Source of the DNA: an uncultured Oscillospiraceae bacterium
Lineage (GTDB): Bacteria; Bacillota; Clostridia; Oscillospirales; Oscillospiraceae
NCBI GenBank assembly: GCA_934668295.1
Contig: CAKUND010000053.1
Span: 1 to 12,680, forward strand
DNA length: 12,680 bases
Direction of reading: 5' to 3'
Positions 6,237 to 12,680 of the stretch are shown here, one piece after another. Position numbers and translations under genes: made by a program. The notes under the pieces are model-generated. The model did not search any database and had not been told where the DNA came from. It was given only the letters and a program-made list of their open reading frames with translations. The stretch's first letter is position 1; each line of letters begins with the position of its first letter.

Positions 6237-7343
6237 ATGACAACAAAACAAGTCGTTTACATGCTGCTGGCGATGCTCGTCGCGGCAGCCGTGTCGTTTG
6301 CGTCCACGCCGATGGTCAAGGCGCTGGCCTGTAAGGTCGGCGCGATCGACGTGCCCAAGGATAACCGCCGCATGCACAAGGTCCCCATTCCCCGCATGGG
6401 CGGTCTGGCGATCTTTTTGGCGTTTTTGCTCTCCGTTCTTGTCTTCGCGGACATCGACCGGCAGATGCAGGGCATTCTGCTCGGCTCCATCATGATCGTC
6501 ATTCTCGGCGTTCTGGATGATATCATGGCGCTTAAGGCGCTGCCGAAGCTGTTTGTCCAGATCGCTGCCGCAGGCGTCGCCGTCTGGCACGGCTGCACGA
6601 TCCAGTTCGTCTCCAACCCGAATGTCTTTTCCGAGGCGACCTATCTCAATCTCGGCTGGCTCTCCATCCCCGTCACGATCATCTGGATCGTCGCCATCAC
6701 CAATGCCGTCAATTTTATTGACGGCCTCGACGGTCTTGCCGTCGGTGTGTCGGCCATCTCGACCGCGTCCCTGATCGTCGTGGCGCTTATGGTGAAGGAG
6801 GTCAATATCGCCATTATCCTCTGCGCGCTCTTTGGCGCGTGCCTCGGCTTTATTCCGTATAACATGAACCCCGCGAAAATTTTCATGGGCGACACCGGCT
6901 CGACGTTCCTCGGCTATATCCTTGCCACGCTCTCGATCACGGGCCTGTTCAAGATGTACGCCATCATTTCCTTCGCCGTGCCGTTTCTCATCCTCGGCAT
7001 CCCGATCTTTGATATCAGCTTCGCCTTCCTGCGCCGCATTGCGCATGGCCAGAACCCGATGAAGGCTGATCGCGGCCATTTCCACCACCGCCTCATCGAC
7101 ATGGGCTTTTCGCAGAAGCAGGCTGTCGCCATCGCCTATATGCTGACCGGCATTCTGGGCCTGGCCGCCGTGCTGCTGACGTCCTCGGGCGAATTAAAGG
7201 CGCTTATCCTCATTGCCGCGATCTTCATCGTCAGCGCCATCGGCTTCAAGCTGATCTTCGCGAAAAACGACCCCGCGGAGGACGAGCCTGCGCAGGAGCA
7301 GACAGCAGCGCCGGAAGAAAAACAGGAGGAACCGCATGAATAA
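6237..7343 (+). CDS. tagO: TagO/WecA-type undecaprenyl-phosphate GlcNAc-1-phosphate transferase
   Basis: This 368-residue multi-pass membrane enzyme of the MraY/WecA superfamily should move GlcNAc-1-phosphate from UDP-GlcNAc to undecaprenyl phosphate, starting a lipid-linked glycopolymer such as wall teichoic acid. Visible motifs in order: KDNRRMHKVPIPRMGG (41-56), the Mg-binding LDD in GVLDD (91-95), NAVNFIDGLDGL (156-167), FMGDTGS (216-222), and the cytoplasmic loop DRGHFHHR (278-285). About ten hydrophobic segments are apparent, and the C-terminal tail (345-368) is acidic and charged. GAGG (6224-6227) favours the ATG at 6237 over a GTG at 6222. The stop overlaps the epimerase gene by 8 bp, which supports envelope polysaccharide rather than peptidoglycan (MraY) function. 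The exact polymer is not determined. Confidence 0.9.
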   Translation: MTTKQVVYMLLAMLVAAAVSFASTPMVKALACKVGAIDVPKDNRRMHKVPIPRMGGLAIFLAFLLSVLVFADIDRQMQGILLGSIMIVILGVLDDIMALKALPKLFVQIAAAGVAVWHGCTIQFVSNPNVFSEATYLNLGWLSIPVTIIWIVAITNAVNFIDGLDGLAVGVSAISTASLIVVALMVKEVNIAIILCALFGACLGFIPYNMNPAKIFMGDTGSTFLGYILATLSITGLFKMYAIISFAVPFLILGIPIFDISFAFLRRIAHGQNPMKADRGHFHHRLIDMGFSQKQAVAIAYMLTGILGLAAVLLTSSGELKALILIAAIFIVSAIGFKLIFAKNDPAEDEPAQEQTAAPEEKQEEPHE

Positions 7344-8484
7344 GCTGAAAGTCATGTCCGTCTTCGGCACGCGGCCGGAGGCCATCAAAATGGCGCCGCT
7401 TGTCAAGGCGCTGCAGGCCAGCGAGCAGATCGAAAGCGTCGTCTGCCTGACCGGCCAGCACCGGGAAATGCTCGATTCCGTCATGCAGATCTTCAGGCTC
7501 ACGGGCGATTATGATCTGCATATCATGGAAAAGCGCCAGACGCTCTCCACCATCACCACGAAGACGCTTCTCGGCATGGACGAGGTGCTGGACACGGTCA
7601 AACCCAATCTGGTGCTTGTCCACGGCGATACGTCCACGACGTTTGCCGGCGCGCTTGCCGCGTTTTACCATCAGGTCAAGGTCGGCCACGTTGAGGCAGG
7701 CCTGCGCACGTGGGACAAATACTCCCCCTTCCCGGAGGAGATGAACCGCACGCTTGTCGGCGACATCGCCGATCTGCATTTCTCCCCGACGAAGGCCAAC
7801 GCGGACAATCTGCGCCGCGAGGCCATCATGGGCGACATTTTCATCACCGGCAACACGGCCATCGACGCCATGCAGTATACCGTGAAGCCCGATTTCGTCT
7901 TCCCGACGGCGCTGCTGAATGCGCTGGATTTCCGGAACCACCGGATCATTGCCGTCACCTGCCACCGGCGGGAGAACTACGGCAAGCCCATGGAGGCCAT
8001 CATGCACGCCATTCTGGAGGTCGTGGAGACGCACCCCGATGTGGAGGTCGTCTATCCCGTCCATCTGAGCCCGGCCGTGCGCGAATGTGTTTTCCCGATT
8101 CTGGGCGGCCACGACCGCATCCACCTCATTGACCCGGTCGATGTGGAGGAGATGCACAATCTGATCGCCCGCTGCTATATGGTCATGACTGACTCCGGCG
8201 GCTTGCAGGAGGAAGCGCCGGCCCTCGGCAAGCCTGTCCTCGTCATGCGCCGCGAAACGGAGCGCCCGGAGGCCATCGCCGCCGGGACGGCAAAGCTTGC
8301 GGGCGTGGAAAAGAGCGAGATCGTGCGGCTCGCGAGTGAACTGCTGGACGATCCCGCTGCCTATGCGGGCATGGCGAAGGCCGTCAACCCCTACGGCGAC
8401 GGCCATGCAAGCGAACGCATTGTACAGGCGATTTTGTGGCACTTCGGCCGCACGGCGGAAAAGCCCGCCGATTTTAACGCCTGA
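7336..8484 (+). CDS. mnaA: UDP-N-acetylglucosamine 2-epimerase (non-hydrolysing)
   Basis: The 382-residue cytoplasmic GT-B-fold enzyme interconverts UDP-GlcNAc and UDP-ManNAc (WecB/MnaA). Family motifs seen: GTRPEAIK (11-18), GQHREML (40-46), HGDTSTT (96-102), HVEAGLRT (118-125), CHRREN (209-214), DSGGLQEEAP (286-295) and RRETERPE (305-312). Length is typical. AGGAGGA (7324-7330) lies 5 nt before the ATG, which overlaps the end of the tagO-like gene. Its product feeds the ManNAc transferase (TagA type) that normally follows TagO; that gene is not in the window. Confidence 0.95.
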   Translation: MNKLKVMSVFGTRPEAIKMAPLVKALQASEQIESVVCLTGQHREMLDSVMQIFRLTGDYDLHIMEKRQTLSTITTKTLLGMDEVLDTVKPNLVLVHGDTSTTFAGALAAFYHQVKVGHVEAGLRTWDKYSPFPEEMNRTLVGDIADLHFSPTKANADNLRREAIMGDIFITGNTAIDAMQYTVKPDFVFPTALLNALDFRNHRIIAVTCHRRENYGKPMEAIMHAILEVVETHPDVEVVYPVHLSPAVRECVFPILGGHDRIHLIDPVDVEEMHNLIARCYMVMTDSGGLQEEAPALGKPVLVMRRETERPEAIAAGTAKLAGVEKSEIVRLASELLDDPAAYAGMAKAVNPYGDGHASERIVQAILWHFGRTAEKPADFNA

Positions 8485-8552
8485 TCAAACACAACACGAA
8501 GGGACGGTGACGGACGACGGAGCAGAACCAGAAAAACAGGCGGACGCTGCTG

Positions 8553-9290
8553 ATGTTCATTCTTGCGACGCTGGCTGTGATCGTTGTGATCGGCGCGCTG
8601 TTTGTCGGCAATATCCGCCAGAACACGCGTGACGCCATTGTCCTGCCGGACGCGGCGCAGAGCAGCCAGCCGGAGCTGCAGCCAGACGAAAATGAGCCCG
8701 CGCTGCTCGAGGTCACGCGTGAAAACGTGCAGAACATCGTGCGCAGCCTGCGCCGCCCACAGTATTACCACCAGACCTATACCATCACCCGCCAGATGAA
8801 CGGCGCGGTGTCTGAAACATCCGCCGAGCTCTGGGTCGCGGATACGCGCGTGTGCGCTGTCCTGACGGCCGCAGGCGGAGAAAAGCATATTTTGACCGAC
8901 GGCGAGACGCTTTACGTCTGGTATGCCGGCGACGAGACGGCGCGCACGCTTGCGGCCTCCAGGGACGCGACGATGGATGAGCTCATCGGCATCCCGACCT
9001 ATGAGCAGGTCGGGACCATGCCGCCCGGCTCCATCACCGACGGTGAATTCATCACCGACGACCGCTATGATTCCGGTCAGCAGATTTTTGCCGCCTCGGA
9101 GGAGGGGGCTGTCCGCCGCGAGTGCTGGATCAGCCTCAGCTACGGCCTTCTGACCGAGTGCATCCTCAAATCCGGCGGCGAGACGATCTATGACGCCCTT
9201 CAGACCGGCCTCGAGATCCTGGCCGCCGGCGACGAGACGTTTGAAGACGTCTTCACCCTCCCGGACGGCAACACCCCGTTTCAAAATTAA
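8553..9290 (+). CDS. Membrane-anchored protein of unknown function
   Basis: I do not recognise a family. With the ATG at 8553 the 245-residue product starts directly with a hydrophobic segment (about 1-19) and continues as a soluble, acidic extracytoplasmic domain rich in alternating beta-like patterns (for example residues 70-115), which loosely recalls LolA/RseB-like sheets but is not diagnostic. The ATG has only a weak upstream site (AGGCGG, about 12 nt away). The reading frame stays open back to a TGA at 8508-8510, and those codons encode a polar, basic stretch (TTEQNQKNRRTLL) ideal before a membrane anchor, yet they contain no standard start. The real start may be CTG, or a one-base error may hide a GTG at 8507. 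It lies 68 bp after the epimerase, so it is probably in the same transcript. Confidence 0.72.
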   Translation: MFILATLAVIVVIGALFVGNIRQNTRDAIVLPDAAQSSQPELQPDENEPALLEVTRENVQNIVRSLRRPQYYHQTYTITRQMNGAVSETSAELWVADTRVCAVLTAAGGEKHILTDGETLYVWYAGDETARTLAASRDATMDELIGIPTYEQVGTMPPGSITDGEFITDDRYDSGQQIFAASEEGAVRRECWISLSYGLLTECILKSGGETIYDALQTGLEILAAGDETFEDVFTLPDGNTPFQN

Positions 9291-9292
9291 AA

Positions 9293-9354
9293 GGCCCTCC
9301 TAATGCCTTCCCCGCCTTGCGAGGAAGGCAGAGCAGCGTATTACCGGGAGGGCC
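9293..9354. other. Double-stem structured element after the membrane-protein gene
   Basis: The outer arms GGCCCTCC (9293-9300) and GGAGGGCC (9347-9354) enclose an inner hairpin GCCTTCC (9305-9311)/GGAAGGC (9323-9329). It begins 3 bp after the stop of the upstream gene. There is no U-tract on the plus strand, so it is not a standard terminator. It may protect the mRNA 3' end, or be another dispersed repeat. Confidence 0.5.
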
Positions 9355-9360
9355 AATTCG

Positions 9361-9462
9361 TAGGGGCGGACGACTCTGTCCGCCCGCAGAATGAACTGTT
9401 TTTACGGAAATCTACGGCGAATCCGCAACATTTTTAGGGGCGACAGAGTCTGTCGGCCCCTA
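9361..9462. repeat. 102-bp MITE-like element (second copy)
   Basis: The left end TAGGGGCGGACGACTCTGTC (9361-9380) and the right end (reverse complement from 9462: TAGGGGCCGACAGACTCTGT) form imperfect terminal inverted repeats. The interior 9386-9429 matches the inner copy near 6035 at 37 of 44 positions, in the same orientation. The first 28 bp (9360-9387) are identical to 5962-5989. It lies between converging genes, a common place for such elements. Positions 9463-9491 hold nothing I can name. Confidence 0.75.
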
Positions 9463-9491
9463 CAGAGTGCGAAGCATATTAGCGGCTGTCC

Positions 9492-9800
9492 CTATGACAG
9501 CAAAAATGCCGCTGCCGTCAAAATGACCGACAGCTGATCCTCCTCCTCGCCGTCCACGACGAGCAGCAGCAAAATCAGCAGCATCAGCAGATCTCCCGTG
9601 TCAATGCTGCGCGGCAGCAGCCGCGACAGAAAGCTGCCATGCTCCGCCGCGCAGGGCGGCGGAGGCGGCGGAGACGGGGGAGCGGACGAAGCGCAGACAG
9701 GCTCCGGAGGCGGAGTGGGCGCAGGCGGCTGCGGCTGCGTGCCGACCTGCGTCGGATGATAGACGCCGGCGGCGTCCGGTATGTAGCGGTTATACATCAT
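9492..9800 (-). CDS. Small proline-rich protein with hydrophobic C-terminus
   Basis: The 102-residue product has a tyrosine/proline N-terminus (MMYNRYIPDAAGVYHP), a long Pro-rich stretch (about 22-49, including PPSPPPPPP), and a C-terminal leucine-rich part, DTGDLLMLLILLLLVV (67-82), then an acidic DGEEED turn and a second hydrophobic run (89-101). The two hydrophobic runs separated by acidic residues may form a hairpin in or at the membrane. From memory, short clostridial proteins ending in a similar D-LL-rich, acid-split tail exist, but I cannot name the family. AAAGGAG lies 5 nt before the ATG at 9800. Its start overlaps the stop of the upstream gene as ATGA, so it is the third gene of a small operon. 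Confidence 0.7.
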   Translation of the reverse strand: MMYNRYIPDAAGVYHPTQVGTQPQPPAPTPPPEPVCASSAPPSPPPPPPCAAEHGSFLSRLLPRSIDTGDLLMLLILLLLVVDGEEEDQLSVILTAAAFLLS

Positions 9801-10195
9801 GGCGTCTCCTTTGCTCCGGGGCTCCGGCCCCGGTTTTTCAGAGCCAGACTCGCAAGGCTCGCCAGCCGTGCCGCGTGCAGGGCCCGGTCGATCTTTTCCT
9901 GCCGCTCTTTGCGCAGAAACGGCTTCAGCGCCAGCAGCAGGGCTTCCTGCTTTTTGTCTGTTTTTCCCGCCTGCCGCAGCATCGCGGCGGCAGGCTCCGG
10001 CAGCTGCTGCTGAAAAACGGCCTGCGCCGGCTCAGGTTCCGGTGCAGGGGCCGGTTCCGGCGACTTCGGGGCGGGGGCGCCTTCCGGCTGCGTCTGCGGC
10101 ACGGAAAAGCCCATCGACCCGGCCAGCTCCCGCAGCTCCTGCAGCTGCGCGGGATCGTCCAACACGGCGCGCAGCGCGCGCTCCAGCTCATCCAT
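9797..10195 (-). CDS. Small protein of unknown function: helical ends, proline/glutamate linker
   Basis: This 132-residue protein has an acidic helical N-terminus (about 1-28, MDELERALRAVLDDPAQL), a Pro/Ala/Glu linker (about 34-60), and a basic helical C-terminus (about 80-125) containing KQEALLLALKPFLRKERQ and RAARLASLASLALKNR-like helices. No signal peptide, membrane segment or known motif is seen. GGAGG lies 5 nt before the ATG at 10195. It overlaps the upstream gene by 8 bp and the downstream gene by 4 bp, so translation of the three is probably coupled. The N- and C-terminal layout suggests an adaptor joining two partners, but that is speculation. Confidence 0.72.
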   Translation of the reverse strand: MDELERALRAVLDDPAQLQELRELAGSMGFSVPQTQPEGAPAPKSPEPAPAPEPEPAQAVFQQQLPEPAAAMLRQAGKTDKKQEALLLALKPFLRKERQEKIDRALHAARLASLASLALKNRGRSPGAKETP

Positions 10196-10403
10196 TGAGC
10201 CTCCGCAGAAGCGACTGCGCCTGCTCCGTGCTCAAAACCGGCCGCAGCAGCTCCATCGCCCGTGCGTGATCGCCCTGCTTTGCCGCGTCCGCGGCCTGAC
10301 GCAGCCGCTCCCCGCCGCCGGACGACAGCAGCGCCAGCAGCTGCCGCCCCTCCGCGGAGCCCAATACGCGCCGGAGCTGCTCCGGGGAAAACGAATGTTC
10401 CAT
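10188..10403 (-). CDS. 71-residue helical protein of unknown function
   Basis: The product (MEHSFSPEQLRRVLGSAEGR at the start) is polar and predicted mostly helical, with a Ser-Gly-Gly-Gly break near residues 27-31 and a tandem-helix pattern after it (AADAAKQGDHARAMELLRPV). The reading frame extends upstream to 10808, but that part lies antisense to the phosphodiesterase gene and is a shadow. The ATG at 10403 is chosen because a G-rich site (AAGGGGG, 10417-10411) lies about 7 nt upstream and a promoter precedes it. It is the first gene of the three-gene minus-strand operon. Confidence 0.68.
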   Translation of the reverse strand: MEHSFSPEQLRRVLGSAEGRQLLALLSSGGGERLRQAADAAKQGDHARAMELLRPVLSTEQAQSLLRRLNG

Positions 10404-10433
10404 CCAGCTACCCCCTTGACCCGATTCTTCCTT

Positions 10434-10462
10434 ATCATATGCGCGCGGCGCGTGAAAGTGAA
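10434..10462 (-). promoter_or_regulatory. Candidate promoter of the small-gene operon
   Basis: On the minus strand TTCACT (10462-10457), a 17-bp spacer and TATGAT (10439-10434) fit a sigma-A promoter. The -10 region also reads CATATGAT, slightly like sporulation sigma-factor -10 sequences, but the evidence is too thin to claim that. It lies in the 63-bp gap between two divergent start codons. Confidence 0.5.
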
Positions 10463-10466
10463 CGAT

Positions 10467-10937
10467 ATGAAGCTTCTTATTTTGTCGGATACGCACCGGA
10501 GCCTCGGCTTCGCGTACGATGCCATAGAAAAAGAGCGCCCGGACGCAGTCTTGCATCTGGGCGACCATCTGACCGACGCGGAGGATCTGTCCTTTGCCTG
10601 CCAGGAGCCGGATTTTTATTACGTTCCCGGCAACTGCGACTACGCGCCGACAGTCCCGCAGAGCCTGACGCTGGAGCTTGGGGGCGTGCGCATTTTTATG
10701 ACCCACGGCCATCTCTACGGCGTCAAGCGTGAGCTGACGGCGCTTGCGTGCGCGGCGAAGGACGCGGGCGCGCAGCTCGCGCTTTTTGGACATACGCACA
10801 TCCAGCATTTGGAGGAGCGTGACGGACTTACGCTCCTGAACCCCGGCGCAGCCGGGCGCTTTGGCCGCAGCGGATACGCCGTGGTCGAGATCACGGGCGG
10901 CGCGTTTTCCTGCCGTCTGGAAACGGATACGGAGTGA
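10467..10937 (+). CDS. MJ0936/YfcE-type metallophosphoesterase
   Basis: This 156-residue protein is a calcineurin-like phosphoesterase of the small YfcE/MJ0936 class, whose members hydrolyse phosphodiesters with two metal ions. All expected ligands are present: D8 and H10 (SDTH), D33 (LGDH), N57 (GNCD), H80 (MTHGH), H109 and H111 (FGHTH), followed by NPGA (125-128). The length is typical. The physiological substrate is unknown for most family members. The ATG at 10467 gives the usual MKLLILSDTH start. Its ribosome site is weak (AAAGTGA, 10455-10461). GTG codons at 10452 and 10458 are in frame but less likely. It ends 5 nt before coaX, so the two are probably co-transcribed. Confidence 0.9.
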   Translation: MKLLILSDTHRSLGFAYDAIEKERPDAVLHLGDHLTDAEDLSFACQEPDFYYVPGNCDYAPTVPQSLTLELGGVRIFMTHGHLYGVKRELTALACAAKDAGAQLALFGHTHIQHLEERDGLTLLNPGAAGRFGRSGYAVVEITGGAFSCRLETDTE

Positions 10938-10942
10938 TTTTT

Positions 10943-11716
10943 ATGATTTTAGCGATCGATATCGGCAACACCAACATCGTGCTCGGCTGTATGGAGCACG
11001 ACCGCATTCTCGTCGAGGCCCGCATGGCGACCGACCTGCTCAAGACCTCCGACCAGTACTGCGTCGAGCTCAAGAACCTTCTGAGCCTCTATGAGATCGA
11101 CCCGAAGGCCGTCGAGGGCGTCATTATTTCGTCCGTCGTGCCGCCGGTGCTCAATTCCTGCAGGACCGCCGTGCGCAAGCTGACCGGCAAGACGCCGATG
11201 ATCGTCGGCCCGGGCATCAAAACGGGACTCAATATCCAGATGGAAAACCCGGCCCAGATCGGCAGCGATCTGATCGTCGCCGCTGTCGCCGCGCTCAGCC
11301 GCTTTACCCCGCCCCTCATCATCGTTGACATGGGCACGGCCACGACCATGACGGCCATCGATAAAAACGGCACCTACGTCGGCGGCTGCATCAGCCCCGG
11401 CCCGAAGCTCTCCGCCGAGTCGCTCTCCACGCGCACGGCGCAGCTGCCCGCCATCAGTCTGGAAAGCCCGAAAAAAGCCATCGGCAAAAATACCGTCGAC
11501 GCCATGCGCAGCGGCGTGATGCTCGGCTCTGCCTGCATGGTCGACGGGATGATCGACCGCATGGAGGAGGAGCTTGGCGGCAGTGCGACCGTCGTCGCAA
11601 CGGGCGGCATTGCACGCTTTGTCCTTCCGATGTGCCGCCGGAGGATCGAATACGACCGCGATCTTCTGCTGAAGGGCCTTTCCATTTTGTACGAAAATAA
11701 CCGCAGAGAGAAGTGA
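10943..11716 (+). CDS. coaX: Type III pantothenate kinase
   Basis: The 257-residue enzyme phosphorylates pantothenate, the first step of coenzyme A synthesis. It belongs to the ASKHA (acetate/sugar kinase-Hsc70-actin) fold: DIGNTNIVLG (6-15) is the phosphate-1 loop, PAQIGSDLIVAA (103-114) holds the pantothenate-site aspartate D109, and D129-M-G-T-A-T-T begins the phosphate-2 motif. GGCISPG (147-153) and TGG (220-222) follow. In many CoaX proteins the third motif reads GADR; here it is GSDL, which I recall as a common clostridial variant. GGAG (10931-10934) lies 8 nt before the ATG at 10943; a GTG at 10934 is less likely. It has gaps of 5 and 6 nt to its neighbours, so it sits in one operon. 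Confidence 0.95.
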   Translation: MILAIDIGNTNIVLGCMEHDRILVEARMATDLLKTSDQYCVELKNLLSLYEIDPKAVEGVIISSVVPPVLNSCRTAVRKLTGKTPMIVGPGIKTGLNIQMENPAQIGSDLIVAAVAALSRFTPPLIIVDMGTATTMTAIDKNGTYVGGCISPGPKLSAESLSTRTAQLPAISLESPKKAIGKNTVDAMRSGVMLGSACMVDGMIDRMEEELGGSATVVATGGIARFVLPMCRRRIEYDRDLLLKGLSILYENNRREK

Positions 11717-11722
11717 ATTCAG

Positions 11723-12680
11723 GTGCAGACGGAACCACATGCACAAGGTGTTCTTTCCGCAAAATCGCTCGAGCGGCTGCTGAAAGCCGCCCCGACGCCT
11801 CTGTTTTTATACGACGAAAAGAGTCTCGTGCAGGCTGCGCAGACTCTTTTCCGTGCATTTTCCGGCAGCGGCAGTTTTCTGCCGCGGTTTCCTGTCCGCA
11901 TGAATCCGAATCCCGCCGTTCTGCGGAGCCTGCGCAGCTGCGGCTGCGGCGTGCTCTGCCGGAGTCTTGCGGAGCTGGAGCTCGCCGCACAGTGCGGCTT
12001 TCACGGCAGGCAGATCGCCTATGAACCGCCGCTTCGCAGCGTGGAGGCAGAGAGCGCCGCGCAGAGACTCGGCGCAGTCCTCGTGCTGGACGGAGCCGGC
12101 CTGCTGCCTGAAGCGCCGCCGGAGGCGGCGATCCTGCTCCTGCGGCAGCAGGGGCCGCTGCGTCTCGGTACAAAAACCGTCACTGGCGTCCCGGCCTCCT
12201 ATGCCGGGATGGAGCGCGGGGAGCTTCTGCGCACGGCGGAGTGCCTGCGCGCACATGGCGTGCGCCGGATCGGGCTTGGCATGCGGCTGGGCGATCTGTG
12301 CATGGACGAGGACTTTTACCCCGCCGTATTCGCGCAGCTTGCCGCGCTGGCGCAGGAGCTGTATGAGAAGACCGGCATTGCGGCAGACGCGCTCGATCTT
12401 GGCGGCGGCTTCGGCGTCAGCTACCGGACGGACTTTTCGGGGCCGGAGCCCGGCGTGTGCGCCAATGCGATCCGGGCGCAGCGGATGTCCCTTCCGGAGC
12501 CGCTTCGCGGCCTGACGCTGCAGATGAGTCCCGGGCGGTTTCTTGCCGCGTCCTGCGGAGCGCTGGTCACACGCGTGCGGGCTGTCAAGCCCGGTTCGCC
12601 GCCGCTTGCCGTGCTGGATGCTGTGCCGGCGCAGTGTCCGCGCCTGATCAAATGCGGCGCGTATCATCCGCTGCGCGTTC
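11723..12680 (+). CDS. LysA-fold (diaminopimelate decarboxylase-like) protein with missing catalytic residues, partial
   Basis: The reading frame is open from GTG 11723, 6 nt after the coaX stop, to the window end (319 codons, incomplete). No ATG starts it, and an upstream TGA in frame makes this GTG the likely start. The sequence follows the fold-III PLP decarboxylase/alanine racemase pattern of LysA: PTPLFLYDE (25-32), VRMNPNPAVLR (58-68), DLGGGFGVSY (225-234), MSPGRFLA (268-275), GAYHP (312-316). However, the PLP-binding lysine of the AVKANPN motif is arginine (R59), the HxHIGS segment reads LGMRLGD (185-191), and the EPGR glutamate is replaced (SPGR). The phosphate-binding glycines remain. 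I infer a non-catalytic or altered-function paralogue, perhaps still binding a cofactor or an amino acid. The C-terminal Cys/Asp motifs are outside the window. Confidence 0.75.
   Translation, partial: MQTEPHAQGVLSAKSLERLLKAAPTPLFLYDEKSLVQAAQTLFRAFSGSGSFLPRFPVRMNPNPAVLRSLRSCGCGVLCRSLAELELAAQCGFHGRQIAYEPPLRSVEAESAAQRLGAVLVLDGAGLLPEAPPEAAILLLRQQGPLRLGTKTVTGVPASYAGMERGELLRTAECLRAHGVRRIGLGMRLGDLCMDEDFYPAVFAQLAALAQELYEKTGIAADALDLGGGFGVSYRTDFSGPEPGVCANAIRAQRMSLPEPLRGLTLQMSPGRFLAASCGALVTRVRAVKPGSPPLAVLDAVPAQCPRLIKCGAYHPLRV

Noticed and set aside
7246..8442. A 398-codon minus-strand open frame opposite the UDP-GlcNAc epimerase
   Set aside because: Antisense shadow of a well-conserved gene; no ribosome site or family motif.
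9639..9730. GGC/GGA-rich short tandem repeat
   Set aside because: It is explained by the proline-rich coding sequence of the 102-residue minus-strand protein.
10404..10808. Upstream extension of the 71-residue small protein to a 206-residue product
   Set aside because: The extension is antisense to the phosphodiesterase gene, is low-complexity in character, and a good start with ribosome site exists at 10403.

Overview
The window looks like chromosomal DNA from a GC-rich member of the Clostridia, most likely a gut Oscillospiraceae/Oscillospirales relative. Evidence: Firmicutes-style ribosome binding sites (AAAGGAG, GGAGG), sigma-A-like promoters, a type III pantothenate kinase, a TagO/MnaA-type cell-envelope pair, and short hairpin repeats starting TAGGGGCGG, which I recall (unverified) as common in such genomes. 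The taxonomic call is inference from gene content and composition. Nearly all coding space is accounted for.

Layout. (1) 1-347: a tRNA-Arg(CCG) on the minus strand. About 150 bp upstream of it lies an exact 39-bp copy of its 5' half (to the end of the anticodon loop), and a strong tRNA-type promoter sits in front of that copy. This looks like the scar of an integrative element. (2) 364-3155: a two-gene operon for a VWA/DUF2201-like protein and a MoxR-type AAA+ ATPase, overlapping by 10 bp, closed by a strong bidirectional terminator at 3252-3285. (3) 3296-5907: divergent gltX (minus) and trpS (plus), read from back-to-back promoters that share a 13-bp palindrome between their -35 boxes. (4) 5962-6170: non-coding inverted-repeat (MITE-like) DNA that appears to be one element nested in another; a related copy is at 9361-9462. 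(5) 6237-9290: tagO/wecA-like phosphotransferase, UDP-GlcNAc 2-epimerase, and a membrane-anchored protein of unknown function, probably co-transcribed. (6) 9492-10403: three tightly overlapping small minus-strand genes of unknown function. (7) 10467-12680: MJ0936/YfcE-type phosphodiesterase, coaX, and the start of a diaminopimelate-decarboxylase-fold protein that runs off the window and lacks the PLP lysine and other active-site residues.

How the genes work together. GltX and TrpS supply translation. The TagO-like enzyme starts a lipid-linked polysaccharide by moving GlcNAc-1-P onto undecaprenyl phosphate, and the epimerase supplies UDP-ManNAc for the next step, as in wall teichoic acid or related glycopolymer synthesis. 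The MoxR/VWA pair is a generic AAA+ chaperone-type module whose client is unknown. CoaX carries out the first step of CoA synthesis. The most unusual items are the apparently catalytically dead LysA-like protein, the tRNA-half duplication, the nested MITE-like repeats, the shared palindrome between gltX and trpS, and the small-gene trio. I found no CRISPR array, intact transposase, integrase, riboswitch or T-box.
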